Assembly: GCF_004331435.1 (NCBI RefSeq)
Contig: NZ_SJKA01000001.1
Location: forward strand, 434,001 to 498,000
DNA length: 64,000 bases
Direction: 5' to 3'
Source of the DNA: Kribbella sindirgiensis
GTDB lineage: Bacteria > Actinomycetota > Actinomycetes > Propionibacteriales > Kribbellaceae
This document shows, in pieces, positions 8,026-16,319 of the stretch. Positions within the stretch are counted from its first letter, which is position 1. Each line of letters starts with the position of its first letter. Below the pieces are notes generated by a model. The model did no database searches, was not told the DNA's origin, and worked only from the letters and a program-made list of their open reading frames with translations. The position numbers and the translations under genes are program-made.

Positions 8026-9462
8026 ATGCCGACCCGAAATCTTCCCGACGACCCGCACCTCGATCACCTGCGCGGTCAGGCCAAGACCCTGCTCAAACAG
8101 GTCCGCGCCGGTGACAGCGCGGCGCTCGCACTGGCCGCGGAGTTCCATCCCGTACAGACGCTGGCGGACGCGCAGCTGGTGATCGCGCGCAGCTACGGAT
8201 TCCCCAGCTGGCCACGGATCGTGCGCCACCTCGAGCTGGTCGACCACTACAGCCGGTCACCCCATCGGCAGTCCGTCGGCGGCCCGCTCGACACGCCCGA
8301 ACAACGTTCCGACGAGTTCCTGCGCCTCGCGACCTTGCACTACGGTCAGGACGATCCGGCGCGGCAGCAGTCTGCGCGCGAACTGCTGGAGCGCTACCCG
8401 GAGATTGCCGAGAGCAACATCTACACGCAGGTGGTGGCCGGCAACCTCGACGGGATCGACGTCAGTCAGGCGAGTGTCGAAGGCGGACCGTACCGCTGGG
8501 AACCGCTGCTCTACCTCACCTACAACCGGCTCGAAGCGCCCAACCAGGTCGAGATCGCCCGGCTCCTGCTCGAGAACGGCGCCGACCCGAACGCCGGCTA
8601 CCTCTGGCAGGGCCTGCCGTCACCGTTCACGGCGCTCACCGGCGTCTTCGGCCGCGGCGAAGGCGACCAGCCCCCGCACCGGGATCGCGTCGAACTCGCG
8701 CGAGTCCTCCTCGACGCCGGCGCCGACCCGAACGACAGCCAGACGATGTACAACTGCGGTCCCGGCTGTCCCCCGCCGTACGACGACGTGCACCTGGAAC
8801 TGCTGCTGGAGTACGGGTTGGGGCGCGGTGACGGCGGACCGTGGCACGAACGGATGACGACCGCGCACCCGACTCCGCGGCAACTGCTCGAGGACGAACT
8901 GGTCTTCGCGTCCTCGGCCGGTCTGCTCCACCGGGCCGAACTGGTACTCGCCCAAGGCACCGATCCGGAAGGTCTCGGTACCAGGCACCCGGGGTTCGGC
9001 CGCCAGCGCCCGTACGAACTGGCAGCTGTGCAAGGGCACACGGAGATCGCCGACCTGCTCCGCGCACGCGGCGCGGCGCCGCTGGACGAGATCCACGAGG
9101 TGTACGCCGCGGCGATGCGCGGTGAGATACCGGACGTCGACGCCGCCCTGGCTGCCCGCGCCGTCGCTCGCGTCCCGCATCTGCCAGTTCGCGCCGCCGA
9201 GGTCGGCCGGGCGGAGGCGATGGAACCGTTGCAGCGGCTCGGGTTCGACCTGAACCGGATCTCCGGCGGCGCCGCGCCGATCCACCGGGCCGCGCTCAAC
9301 GGGCACCTGGAGACGGTGCGCAAACTCGTCGAACTGGGCGCCGACCCGTCCGTACGCGACCCGAACTACAACGGGAACGCGCTGGGCTGGGCCGAGCACA
9401 ATCACCAGCAGGCGGTAATCGAGTACCTCAAGGGCTTACCGCAAGGAACAGGAACGCACTGA
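8026..9462 (+). CDS. ankyrin-repeat protein
   Basis: 478 residues, no signal peptide. After an N-terminal helical region (HLDHLRGQAKTLLKQVRAGD) there are several ankyrin units with the typical NGADPNAG, DAGADPNDS, AAVQGHTEIADLLRARGAAP and ELGADPSVRD signatures, strongest at the C-terminus (~residues 315-470). Ankyrin repeats mediate protein-protein contacts; the partner is unknown. Its ribosome-binding site AGGAGG is sequestered in the upstream leader. The 3' end overlaps the convergent antiporter gene by 35 bases. Confidence 0.88.
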   Translation: MPTRNLPDDPHLDHLRGQAKTLLKQVRAGDSAALALAAEFHPVQTLADAQLVIARSYGFPSWPRIVRHLELVDHYSRSPHRQSVGGPLDTPEQRSDEFLRLATLHYGQDDPARQQSARELLERYPEIAESNIYTQVVAGNLDGIDVSQASVEGGPYRWEPLLYLTYNRLEAPNQVEIARLLLENGADPNAGYLWQGLPSPFTALTGVFGRGEGDQPPHRDRVELARVLLDAGADPNDSQTMYNCGPGCPPPYDDVHLELLLEYGLGRGDGGPWHERMTTAHPTPRQLLEDELVFASSAGLLHRAELVLAQGTDPEGLGTRHPGFGRQRPYELAAVQGHTEIADLLRARGAAPLDEIHEVYAAAMRGEIPDVDAALAARAVARVPHLPVRAAEVGRAEAMEPLQRLGFDLNRISGGAAPIHRAALNGHLETVRKLVELGADPSVRDPNYNGNALGWAEHNHQQAVIEYLKGLPQGTGTH

Positions 9463-10531
9463 ACACCGCGAGGTGAACAGCACCCTGGAGCAACGTCGCC
9501 CGGCCGGTCGAGAGGGTGAACATGCCGGTCACGACCGTCAGCGCGAACAGCACCAGCTCCTTGCTGCCCAGCCCGAGGACGAGCGGACCGCTCAGCCAGA
9601 TCGAGGCGATCGCGATCGCGGGGATGGTCAGGCCGATGCTGGCGAGCGCTGAGCCGAGCGCCAGGTTGACGCTGGTCTGGAGACGGTTCCGCAGTGCCGC
9701 GCGGACTGCGGCAACCGTCTCCGGCAGCAGCACGAGCAGCGCGATCACCACACCGACGACGGCCAGCGGCGCGCCCGCCGACTCCACCGCGGACTCGAGC
9801 TTCGGCGACACGGTCTTCGCGAGCCCGACCACCGAGACCAGGCAGACGAACAGCAGCCCGAGACTCAGGAGCGCGGTCTTCCCGCTCGGCGCGGCCGCGT
9901 GGTGGTCCTCGTCCTCGTCGACCTCACCGTCCGGAGCGACCGGCAGGAAGTAGTCCCGGTGCCGGATCGTCTGGATGAACACGAACACGCCGTACATCAC
10001 CAGCGACGTCACCCCCGCGAACGCCAGCTGCGCCGAGCTGAACTGCGGCCCCGGCGCGCTCGTCGTGAACGTCGGCAGCACCAAACTCAGCGTGACCAGC
10101 GCGGTCGTCACCGAGAGCGCGGAGTACGACGCCTGCACCCGGAACTCCTGCACGCGGTGCCGCAGCGAGCCGACGACGAGCGCCAGACCGAGGATCCCGT
10201 TGCAGGTGATCATCACCGCGGCGAACACGGTGTCGCGGGCCAGCGACGCGGCCTTGTCGCCACCCGACGCCATCAGCGTGACGATCAGCGCGACCTCGAT
10301 GATCGTCACCGCGAGCGCCAGGATCAGCGTGCCGAACGGTTCACCGACGCGGTGCGCGACCACCTCCGCGTGGTGCACGGCGGCGATCACCGCGGCGCCG
10401 AGACCGAGACAGACCAGGATCAGCAGCACCGCGCCGAGGTCGCGATGCCAGGTCCCGGCCAGGACGACGAAGGCGAGCGGCGGCACGGCCAGCGTCCAGC
10501 GCGGCAGCCCTTGGATCACGGAGTTTGTCAT
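9428..10531 (-). CDS. chaA: calcium/proton antiporter, ChaA/CaCA family
   Basis: 367 residues from the ATG at 10531 (an upstream frame extends further but is not membrane-like). It has about eleven hydrophobic segments and two alpha-repeat-like acidic motifs: LILALAVTIIEVALIVTLMA in the first half and LLVLLPETVAAVRAALRNR in the second. An acidic cytoplasmic loop (EVDEDEDHH) separates the halves. This layout matches ChaA-type Ca2+(Na+,K+)/H+ antiporters, which expel cations using the proton gradient. The substrate is inferred from the family only. No operon partner on this strand. Confidence 0.88.
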   Translation of the reverse strand: MTNSVIQGLPRWTLAVPPLAFVVLAGTWHRDLGAVLLILVCLGLGAAVIAAVHHAEVVAHRVGEPFGTLILALAVTIIEVALIVTLMASGGDKAASLARDTVFAAVMITCNGILGLALVVGSLRHRVQEFRVQASYSALSVTTALVTLSLVLPTFTTSAPGPQFSSAQLAFAGVTSLVMYGVFVFIQTIRHRDYFLPVAPDGEVDEDEDHHAAAPSGKTALLSLGLLFVCLVSVVGLAKTVSPKLESAVESAGAPLAVVGVVIALLVLLPETVAAVRAALRNRLQTSVNLALGSALASIGLTIPAIAIASIWLSGPLVLGLGSKELVLFALTVVTGMFTLSTGRATLLQGAVHLAVFSAFLFLAVSP

Positions 10532-10592
10532 CCTCAGACAGCCTATCCGGAATCCTCTTGGCATCCGGCGAGCCTCGGGTGATGCTTCTCTC

Positions 10593-11093
10593 GTGCAGAT
10601 CAGGAACGCGACCGCTGACGACTGGCCGGCCATCTGGCCGTTCTTCCATGACATCGTCACCGCCCGGGAGACGTACACCTACGACCCGGAGCTGACCGAG
10701 GAACAGGCCCGTGCGCTCTGGATGTCGCCGTCCAGTTCGCCGCTGGCCCGGACCACGGTCGCGGTCGATGCCGACGGCACCGTTCTCGGCAGCGCGAACA
10801 TGTACCCGAACCGCCCCGGTCCCGGCGCGCACGTGGCCAGCGCGAGCTTCATGGTCGACGGGAAGGCCCGCGGCAAGGGCGTCGGCCGGCTGCTCTGCGA
10901 GGACATGATCGCGTGGGCCGGCCGATCCGGGTTCCGCTCGATCCAGTTCAACGCGGTCGTCGAGACGAACGAACCCGCCGTACACCTCTGGCAGTCCCTC
11001 GGCTTCCGCATCGCCGGCACCGTCCCGGAAGCCTTCGACCACCCCACACTCGGGTACGTCGGCCTGCACGTGATGTACCGCCCGCTGCCATGA
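10593..11093 (+). CDS. GNAT family N-acetyltransferase
   Basis: 166 residues. It begins QIRNATADDWPAIWPFF, with an acetyl-CoA-binding motif A ASFMVDGKARGKGVGRLL (R/QxxGxG/A) near residue 90 and a motif B region AVVETNEPAVHLWQSLGF. This matches the phosphinothricin/MddA-like acetyltransferase group; the acceptor is not known. The GTG start is taken because it begins the GNAT fold exactly. It overlaps the next gene by ATGA, indicating coupling. Confidence 0.87.
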   Translation: MQIRNATADDWPAIWPFFHDIVTARETYTYDPELTEEQARALWMSPSSSPLARTTVAVDADGTVLGSANMYPNRPGPGAHVASASFMVDGKARGKGVGRLLCEDMIAWAGRSGFRSIQFNAVVETNEPAVHLWQSLGFRIAGTVPEAFDHPTLGYVGLHVMYRPLP

Positions 11094-11929
11094 ATCGCGC
11101 CCGGCGGATGTGGAAGGCGCTCGAGCCGTACCACGCGATCACGTACTTCTCCCCCGAGACGCGGAAGGCGACCGACGCACTCGGGCTGAAGGGCGGATGG
11201 ATGAGCTACTTCGGCTGCCGCGCCGCGCCCCTCGGCCCGGTCGGTCCCGAGATCGTGGCCGCCGTGTTCTACAACTTCCATCCCGCGATGGTCGCCCGAT
11301 CACTCCCGGACGCGTGGACCTACGCCACCCCAGCCCAACTCCTCGACGCACGCCTCACGGCCGTGGACAACGCCGTACGCCGCCTGTTCCCGGACGCTGA
11401 TGTCGCGCGGGCCGCCGAGCTCGGGCGGCGCGCGGCAGAGGTCGCACCGGTTGCGGGACGGCCGATCGCGGCGGCGAACGCTGCGCTGGAGTGGCCGGAC
11501 GAGCCGCATCTGGTGCTGTGGCAGGCGACCACGATCCTGCGCGAGTCACGGGGTGACGGGCATGTCGCGACACTCGTCGCCGCGGGCCTCAGCCCGTGCC
11601 AAGCGCTGGTGACGATTTCCGCCGCCGGCGGACCCTCGAAGGAGATCTTCCAGCTCAACCGGCGATGGAGCGACGAGGAGTGGTCGGCTGCCTCCGAGGA
11701 TCTTCGTGCGCGTGGTCTGCTCGATGCTTCCGGCGCACTCACCGAGGCCGGGCGGGCGTTGCGGCAGCAGGTCGAGGACACCACCGACTCGTTGGCGGAT
11801 CAGGGGTGGCAGGCGTTGGGCGACGAGCTGACCACCGAGTTGCACGATCTCGTCCGCCCGCTGAGCACCGTACTGATGTCCGACGGGCTGATCCCGCCGG
11901 ACAACCCGATGGCTCTGCGCTGGGACTGA
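11090..11929 (+). CDS. SCO6745-family helical protein
   Basis: 279 residues, mostly helical, soluble. The N-terminus ARRMWKALEPYHAITYFSPE and GWMSYFGCRAAPLGPVGPEIVAAVFYNFHP are hallmarks of a conserved actinobacterial family (SCO6745-like). The C-terminal half resembles a winged-helix/MarR-like domain (EEWSAASEDLRARGLLDASGALTEAGRALR). The biochemical role is unknown; a regulatory or heme/thiol-related function cannot be decided. It is translationally coupled to the acetyltransferase upstream. Confidence 0.75.
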   Translation: MNRARRMWKALEPYHAITYFSPETRKATDALGLKGGWMSYFGCRAAPLGPVGPEIVAAVFYNFHPAMVARSLPDAWTYATPAQLLDARLTAVDNAVRRLFPDADVARAAELGRRAAEVAPVAGRPIAAANAALEWPDEPHLVLWQATTILRESRGDGHVATLVAAGLSPCQALVTISAAGGPSKEIFQLNRRWSDEEWSAASEDLRARGLLDASGALTEAGRALRQQVEDTTDSLADQGWQALGDELTTELHDLVRPLSTVLMSDGLIPPDNPMALRWD

Positions 11930-11935
11930 TCGAGC

Positions 11936-12823
11936 TCACGACGGACGAAGGCCTGCCTCAGCAGCACGCAGTACGGCGGCCGTGAGTGCGTCGAGGACGC
12001 CGGACTCGAGCTTCCAGTGCTGCCAGTACAGCGGTACGTCGATGTACTTGCCTGGAGCAACTTCCACCAGGCGGCCGGCGGCCAGCTCGGGGCCGGCCAC
12101 CTGATCCTCGATCATCCCCCAGCCGAGCCCGATCCGGACCGCTTCGTGGAACGGCGCGGACGCCGGGATCGCATGCGACGGCGGATCCAGCTTCCGCCGC
12201 GTCACCTTGCGCACCAGCCGGTGCTGCAACACGTCCTTCTCGTTGAACACCACCATCGGCGCCTCGGCCAGCGCCTCCGGCAGCGGCTTGCCGGCCAGCC
12301 AGCGTTCGGCGTACTCCGGGGTGGCGAGCGGCAGGTACCGCATCTTCCCGAGCCGTACGACGCGGCAGCCCTGGACCGGTCGCGGGTCCGCGGTCACCGC
12401 AGCCAGGACCGTACCGTTGCGGAGGTACTGCGCCGAGTGCTCCTCGTCCTCCTGGTGCACCAGGAACCGGGCGTGATGGGTCCGGGACAGGTCGAGCATC
12501 GCGGGCAGGAACCAGTTGTTGAGCGAGTCCGCGTTCACCGCGATCGGGATCCGCTGCGCGTCGACCGTGCCGCGGACGGCGGCGATCGCCTCCAGTTCGA
12601 GCAGCGACACCTGACGGGCGAGCCGGAGCAGCGCCGCACCTGCCGCGGTCGCTCGGGCCGGCTTGCCGCGCATCACCACGACCTGGCCCAGGCGGCTCTC
12701 CAACGCCTTGATTCGTTGGCTGACCGCGGACGGCGTCACGCGCAGCCGCCGGGCCGCCGCGTCGAAACTGCCTTCGTCGAGGACGGCCACGAACGTCTCG
12801 AGTTGCACGGAGTCGAACTGCAT
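11936..12823 (-). CDS. lysG: LysR family regulator of lysine/arginine export (ArgP/LysG)
   Basis: 295 residues. N-terminal winged helix (QLETFVAVLDEGSFDAAARRLRVTPSAVSQRIKALE) and a LysR effector domain with ArgP-type residues such as NADSLNNWFLPA and the GKMRYLPLATPEY segment. LysG/ArgP activates the divergent exporter gene when intracellular basic amino acids rise. The target, a LysE homologue, starts 73 bases away on the other strand, which supports the assignment. Gene symbol is by homology of family and context. Confidence 0.9.
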   Translation of the reverse strand: MQFDSVQLETFVAVLDEGSFDAAARRLRVTPSAVSQRIKALESRLGQVVVMRGKPARATAAGAALLRLARQVSLLELEAIAAVRGTVDAQRIPIAVNADSLNNWFLPAMLDLSRTHHARFLVHQEDEEHSAQYLRNGTVLAAVTADPRPVQGCRVVRLGKMRYLPLATPEYAERWLAGKPLPEALAEAPMVVFNEKDVLQHRLVRKVTRRKLDPPSHAIPASAPFHEAVRIGLGWGMIEDQVAGPELAAGRLVEVAPGKYIDVPLYWQHWKLESGVLDALTAAVLRAAEAGLRPS

Positions 12824-12896
12824 GATGAAGCAATCCTAATGGTGCATCAGAATCTTTAGCTGGTTTGAAGGCGGTCGGCTGCTTACCGTCGACAGC
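12824..12896. promoter_or_regulatory. lysG-lysE divergent promoter
   Basis: This 73-base AT-richer gap separates the divergent regulator and exporter genes. A TACCGT hexamer (12884-12889) stands seven bases before the lysE ATG, consistent with a near-leaderless start. The LysG operator must lie here; ATTAGGATTGC/AATCTTTAG-like sequence is present, but I could not define an exact symmetrical box. Confidence 0.55.
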
Positions 12897-13493
12897 ATGC
12901 CCCTCCTCGCCGGTTTCGCCACGGCACTGTCGCTGATCGTGGCGATCGGCGCCCAGAACGTGTTCGTCCTCCGCCAAGGCCTGCGCCGCGAACACGTCCT
13001 CCCGGTGGTCCTGACCTGCGCACTCTCCGACGCCCTCCTGATCTCCAGCGGCATCCTCGGCCTCGGCGCCCTCCTCACCCGCAGTCAACTGGCCCTCGAC
13101 ATCGCCAAGTTCGGCGGCGCCGCGTTCCTCTACGCGTACGCGTTCCTCGCCGCGAAACGCGCCTTCAACCCCGGCGCGATGACAGCCGCCGACCACGCCC
13201 CGTCCGCCCTCCGCAGCGTCGTACTGGCCTGCCTGGGCTTCACCTACCTCAACCCCCACGTCTACCTGGACACCGTCGTACTCCTGGGCTCCCTGGCAAA
13301 CCAACGAGGCACCGACGGCCGCTGGCTCTACGGCCTGGGAGCCGTCACCGCCAGCTTCACCTGGTTCTTCTCCCTGGGCTTCTTCTCCCGCAAACTAGCC
13401 ACCCTCTTCGCCCGCCCCCGAGCCTGGCAATTCCTGGACACCTCCATAGCCCTCCTCATGACCACCCTCGCCACCTGGATGCTCCTCACCTGA
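12897..13493 (+). CDS. lysE: LysE/ArgO-type basic amino acid exporter
   Basis: 198 residues, six hydrophobic segments. The N-terminus carries the family signature IVAIGAQNVFVLRQGLRREH, followed by CALSDALLISSGILG and the central GFTYLNPHVYLDTVVLLG motif. The protein exports L-lysine/L-arginine to prevent toxic accumulation. It is divergently paired with the LysG-like regulator. Codons are strongly C-rich compared with neighbours. Confidence 0.92.
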   Translation: MPLLAGFATALSLIVAIGAQNVFVLRQGLRREHVLPVVLTCALSDALLISSGILGLGALLTRSQLALDIAKFGGAAFLYAYAFLAAKRAFNPGAMTAADHAPSALRSVVLACLGFTYLNPHVYLDTVVLLGSLANQRGTDGRWLYGLGAVTASFTWFFSLGFFSRKLATLFARPRAWQFLDTSIALLMTTLATWMLLT

Positions 13494-13540
13494 TATCCAC
13501 AGGCCCAGAATCTGGCGTGGTCGCCACCCGCACATCCGGA

Positions 13541-13613
13541 TAGACTGTCAGTAGCAAGACCAGCCCCTCTGCCCACTCGGGCACGGGCTGGTCGTCTTTC
13601 CGGGGGATTTCAC
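13541..13613 (+). ncRNA. candidate structured RNA upstream of the Abi_2 gene, with its own promoter
   Basis: A TAGACT -10 hexamer (13541-13546) would start an RNA near 13553. It is followed by a strong hairpin: GACCAGCCC (13558-13566) pairs with GGGCTGGTC (13585-13593), and an inner TGCCC/GGGCA stem (13570-13574 with 13579-13583) closes an ACTC tetraloop. The stem is followed by GTCTTTCC, a weak U-tract, and then the Abi ribosome-binding site GGGGGA. Position and shape fit an RNA partner of AbiF-like HEPN proteins, or an attenuator controlling the gene. Transcript ends are inferred. Confidence 0.55.
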
Positions 13614-14570
13614 GTGCTGCCCTACACCAAGCCACACCTGTCCTTCGACGACCAAGTCCAGCTTCTGAAGAGCAGGGGCATGGCCGTCGACGACCCCGCC
13701 GCAGCGGCCGAGCTGCTGAGCGTGGTCGGCTACCACCGATTGAGCGGCTACTGGTACCCGTACCGTCGCCAGCTCGGCCATAGACAACGCGCCGATCAAT
13801 TCATTGGAGGTACCAACTTCAGCACGGTGATTCGGCTGTACGACGCCGACCGCCGGCTCAAGCTGCATGTCCTCGACGCCGTCGAGCGTGTCGAGATCGC
13901 ACTTCGTGTCATGATCGGCTTCACCCTGGGCGAGCGCGGTGCCTATGCGCACCTCGACCGCGCCAACCTCGATGGACAGTTCACTCAGGCCAACGGCGGA
14001 CACCGGAGCAGGTACGACGACTGGATCGCCAAGGTGCTGGATGCTCAGCGTCGATCATCGGAGGACTTCGTCGTGCATTTCCAGACGAAGTACGACGGAC
14101 GCCTCCCGGTCTGGGGCGTCACCGAGATCCTCGACTTCGGATCCACCGCCCACCTGTACCGCGGTCTGAAGGCTGTTGACCGTACGGCGATCGCACAGGA
14201 GCTGGACATCGTCGACGGCCTCGGTCGCGGCAATGGGCACACGTTGGGCAACTGGCTGCGGGTGCTGAACTACGTCCGCAACATCTGCGCACATCACTCC
14301 CGGCTGTGGAATCGGCACATGGTCAACAAGATCGGCGCACGTCAGCTGGCCACCATTCCCGAGTTGCGGCACCTCAGCGCGCCGGAGGTGTCTCCTCACA
14401 GGATCTACTCGACGCTGTGCGTCCTGGCGTTCCTGCTCCATCGGGTGGGCGAGGGCGACTGGGCTTCGGGGGTGCGCGAATTGGTCCCCGCAGAGATTCC
14501 GGCGTGTGGGCGAAGTCTGTCGGAGATGGGGTTTCCGGCTCGGTGGGAGGAGTGCTGGCCGTGGATGTGA
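13614..14570 (+). CDS. Abi_2 (AbiD/AbiF-like) HEPN abortive-infection protein
   Basis: 318 residues. The N-terminal signature YTKPHLSFDDQVQLLKSRGM and VVGYHRLSGYWYPYR, the central DRRLKLHVLDAVERVEIALR helix, and the C-terminal HEPN ribonuclease motif RNICAH (R222-H227, RxxxxH) define the Abi_2 family. Such proteins arrest phage-infected cells, probably by cleaving RNA; the exact target here is unknown. GTG start with GGGGGA seven bases upstream. G+C appears lower than in flanking genes, which suggests acquisition. A structured RNA candidate directly precedes it and an MBL gene overlaps its 3' end. Confidence 0.9.
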   Translation: MLPYTKPHLSFDDQVQLLKSRGMAVDDPAAAAELLSVVGYHRLSGYWYPYRRQLGHRQRADQFIGGTNFSTVIRLYDADRRLKLHVLDAVERVEIALRVMIGFTLGERGAYAHLDRANLDGQFTQANGGHRSRYDDWIAKVLDAQRRSSEDFVVHFQTKYDGRLPVWGVTEILDFGSTAHLYRGLKAVDRTAIAQELDIVDGLGRGNGHTLGNWLRVLNYVRNICAHHSRLWNRHMVNKIGARQLATIPELRHLSAPEVSPHRIYSTLCVLAFLLHRVGEGDWASGVRELVPAEIPACGRSLSEMGFPARWEECWPWM

Positions 14571-15361
14571 CGGTGTTGTGTGATGCGGTGGCTGTGTTTC
14601 CTGAGGGGGTTTCCGAGGCGTTGCCTGGGTGGGGTGTTGAGGAGGCGGCATGGACTGGGCGGGTGATGCCGGGGAATGTTCGGGGGGACGGGTGGCTGCT
14701 GCATTTTCATAGTTACTTGGTGGTGTCTGACGCGGGTGTGGTGTTGGTGGATGCGGGGGTTGGGCCGGCTGGTGGGGAGGCGGCTGAGTGGTTGGGGGTT
14801 GTGGGGCGGTTGCCTCGGTTGATGGGACAGGTGGGGGTGGAGGCGGCGGATGTGGATGCGGTCGTGTTGACGCATGTGCATCTGGATCATGTGGGGTGGG
14901 TGTCCGACGGCGTCGAGCCGGCGTTTCCGCGGGCGGAGTACATCGTGCAGCGGGACGAGTTGGAGCATGTGCGGGGCGGGGCGACGTACTCGCACCGGAT
15001 CCGGCCGATCGAGGAGGCCGGGCAGCTGCGGGTGGTCGACGGGGAGGTCGCGCTGCGCGGGATGCGGGTGCTGCCTACGCCGGGGCATACGCCTGGGCAT
15101 CAGTCGGTGGTGACCGAGCGGGCGATCCTTGGTGGTGATGTGCTGGTGCATCCCGCGCAGGCGCGGTGGCCGGAGCTCACGTACGTGTACGAACGAGACC
15201 CAGCCGTCGCCGTGACCTCCCGCCACGAACTCCTCGCCCTGGCGGCCACAACAGGCGTCCCCATCGCAGCCGCACACCCCCACGCACCCCTCACGGCCAA
15301 CGCGTCGCCTGTGGCGGTTCCAACCGACGGGACCGAAGCCTGCCCGCCGTACAAGCTTTAG
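14561..15361 (+). CDS. MBL-fold metallo-hydrolase
   Basis: About 266 residues. The metallo-beta-lactamase signature is LTHVHLDHVGW (HxHxDH), with further metal ligands in PTPGHTPGHQS and GGDVLVHP. This resembles quorum-quenching/lactonase-like and glyoxalase-II-like hydrolases; substrate unknown. The start at 14561 is chosen from GGGAGG ten bases upstream; GTG codons at 14552 and 14567 are alternatives. The gene overlaps the Abi gene end. Synonymous codons switch sharply from G/T-rich to C-rich near 15180. Confidence 0.85.
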   Translation: MDVTVLCDAVAVFPEGVSEALPGWGVEEAAWTGRVMPGNVRGDGWLLHFHSYLVVSDAGVVLVDAGVGPAGGEAAEWLGVVGRLPRLMGQVGVEAADVDAVVLTHVHLDHVGWVSDGVEPAFPRAEYIVQRDELEHVRGGATYSHRIRPIEEAGQLRVVDGEVALRGMRVLPTPGHTPGHQSVVTERAILGGDVLVHPAQARWPELTYVYERDPAVAVTSRHELLALAATTGVPIAAAHPHAPLTANASPVAVPTDGTEACPPYKL

Positions 15362-16269
15362 CGGTAGCCGGTGGTGTCGGCGGGTTTGCCCGGTTGCTCG
15401 ACTTCGACGATGTACCGCCAGGCGTCGGGGCGGGAGCCGTCGAGGTCGGTGAAGTGGTAGATCTGGGCCAGTTCGCCGCTGGACGTGGACTTGCCGTTCC
15501 AGCGTCGTACGTCGGGGTCGGCCGCGAGGGCGGCGACCGCGCGGCCGACGTACGCGGGGCTTTCGGAGATCGCGAAGTGCGGGATCCGTTCGGTCGCGTC
15601 CCGCCAGTTGTCCTCACGGACGCCGAACCCTTCGAGCATCGCCTCGGACCGCAGCCAGCCAGGGGTGAGCAGTACGGCGGTCGCGTCGTACTTGTCCAGC
15701 TCGTGCGCCAACGCGAACGCGATCCGTCCGACCGCGCCCTTCGCGACGTCGTAGAAGAACGAGACGCGGTAGTTGTCGGCGTTGTACTCGCTGGTGCCGT
15801 CGGTCATCTCGATCACCAGTCCGCCGGGTGACTTGATCAGCAACGGCAACGCGTAGTGGCTGGTGATGACGTGCGTGTTCACGCCCAGCTGCAGCAGCCG
15901 CAGACCGCCCTCGAGGTCGCTCTCCCAGACGGTCTTGTCCCATTCGGGCTCGCCGTGCTGACCCCAGATGTCGTTCACCAGGATGTGCAATGCGCCCTGC
16001 TCACGCTCGATCCGCTCGACCAGGGCTCGGACCTGCGAAGGATCCAGATGATCGACCGGTACGGCGATGCCGTGGCCGCCGGCCTTGTCGACCAGTTCGG
16101 CGGTCTCCTCGATCGTCTCCGGCCGATTCATCTCGGACCGCCGGTCCCGCGTGCTCCGCCCGGTCACGTACACGGTCGCGCCGGCCGCGCCGAGCTCGAC
16201 CGCGATCCCCCGGCCGGCTGCCCGGGTCGCGCCGGTCACCAGCGCCACCTTCCCTGCCAACGGCTGCAT
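15358..16269 (-). CDS. SDR family oxidoreductase
   Basis: 303 residues. Rossmann NAD(P)-binding motif GATRAAGRG near the N-terminus and a following TGRSTR segment that favours NADPH. The catalytic region is atypical: VNDIWGQ replaces NNAG, and a VSFFYDVAKGAV segment supplies Tyr and Lys. The substrate is unknown. The ATG at 16269 is preceded by AAGGAGG at proper spacing. It is divergent from a TetR gene whose operators lie in the shared promoter, so induction by a ligand of that TetR is likely. Confidence 0.88.
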   Translation of the reverse strand: MQPLAGKVALVTGATRAAGRGIAVELGAAGATVYVTGRSTRDRRSEMNRPETIEETAELVDKAGGHGIAVPVDHLDPSQVRALVERIEREQGALHILVNDIWGQHGEPEWDKTVWESDLEGGLRLLQLGVNTHVITSHYALPLLIKSPGGLVIEMTDGTSEYNADNYRVSFFYDVAKGAVGRIAFALAHELDKYDATAVLLTPGWLRSEAMLEGFGVREDNWRDATERIPHFAISESPAYVGRAVAALAADPDVRRWNGKSTSSGELAQIYHFTDLDGSRPDAWRYIVEVEQPGKPADTTGYR

Positions 16270-16284
16270 GCCGCCCTCCTTATC

Positions 16285-16319
16285 CATACGTTGTACGATT
16301 ATGTACCATACGTCGTATG
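16285..16319. promoter_or_regulatory. tandem TetR operators
   Basis: CATACG-T-CGTATG at 16307-16319 is a perfect 6+1+6 inverted repeat that includes the TetR start codon. A second copy, CATACG-T-TGTACG at 16285-16297, differs at two positions. Centres are 22 bases apart. Location between the SDR and TetR genes points to the TetR protein as binder, repressing both. Confidence 0.75.
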
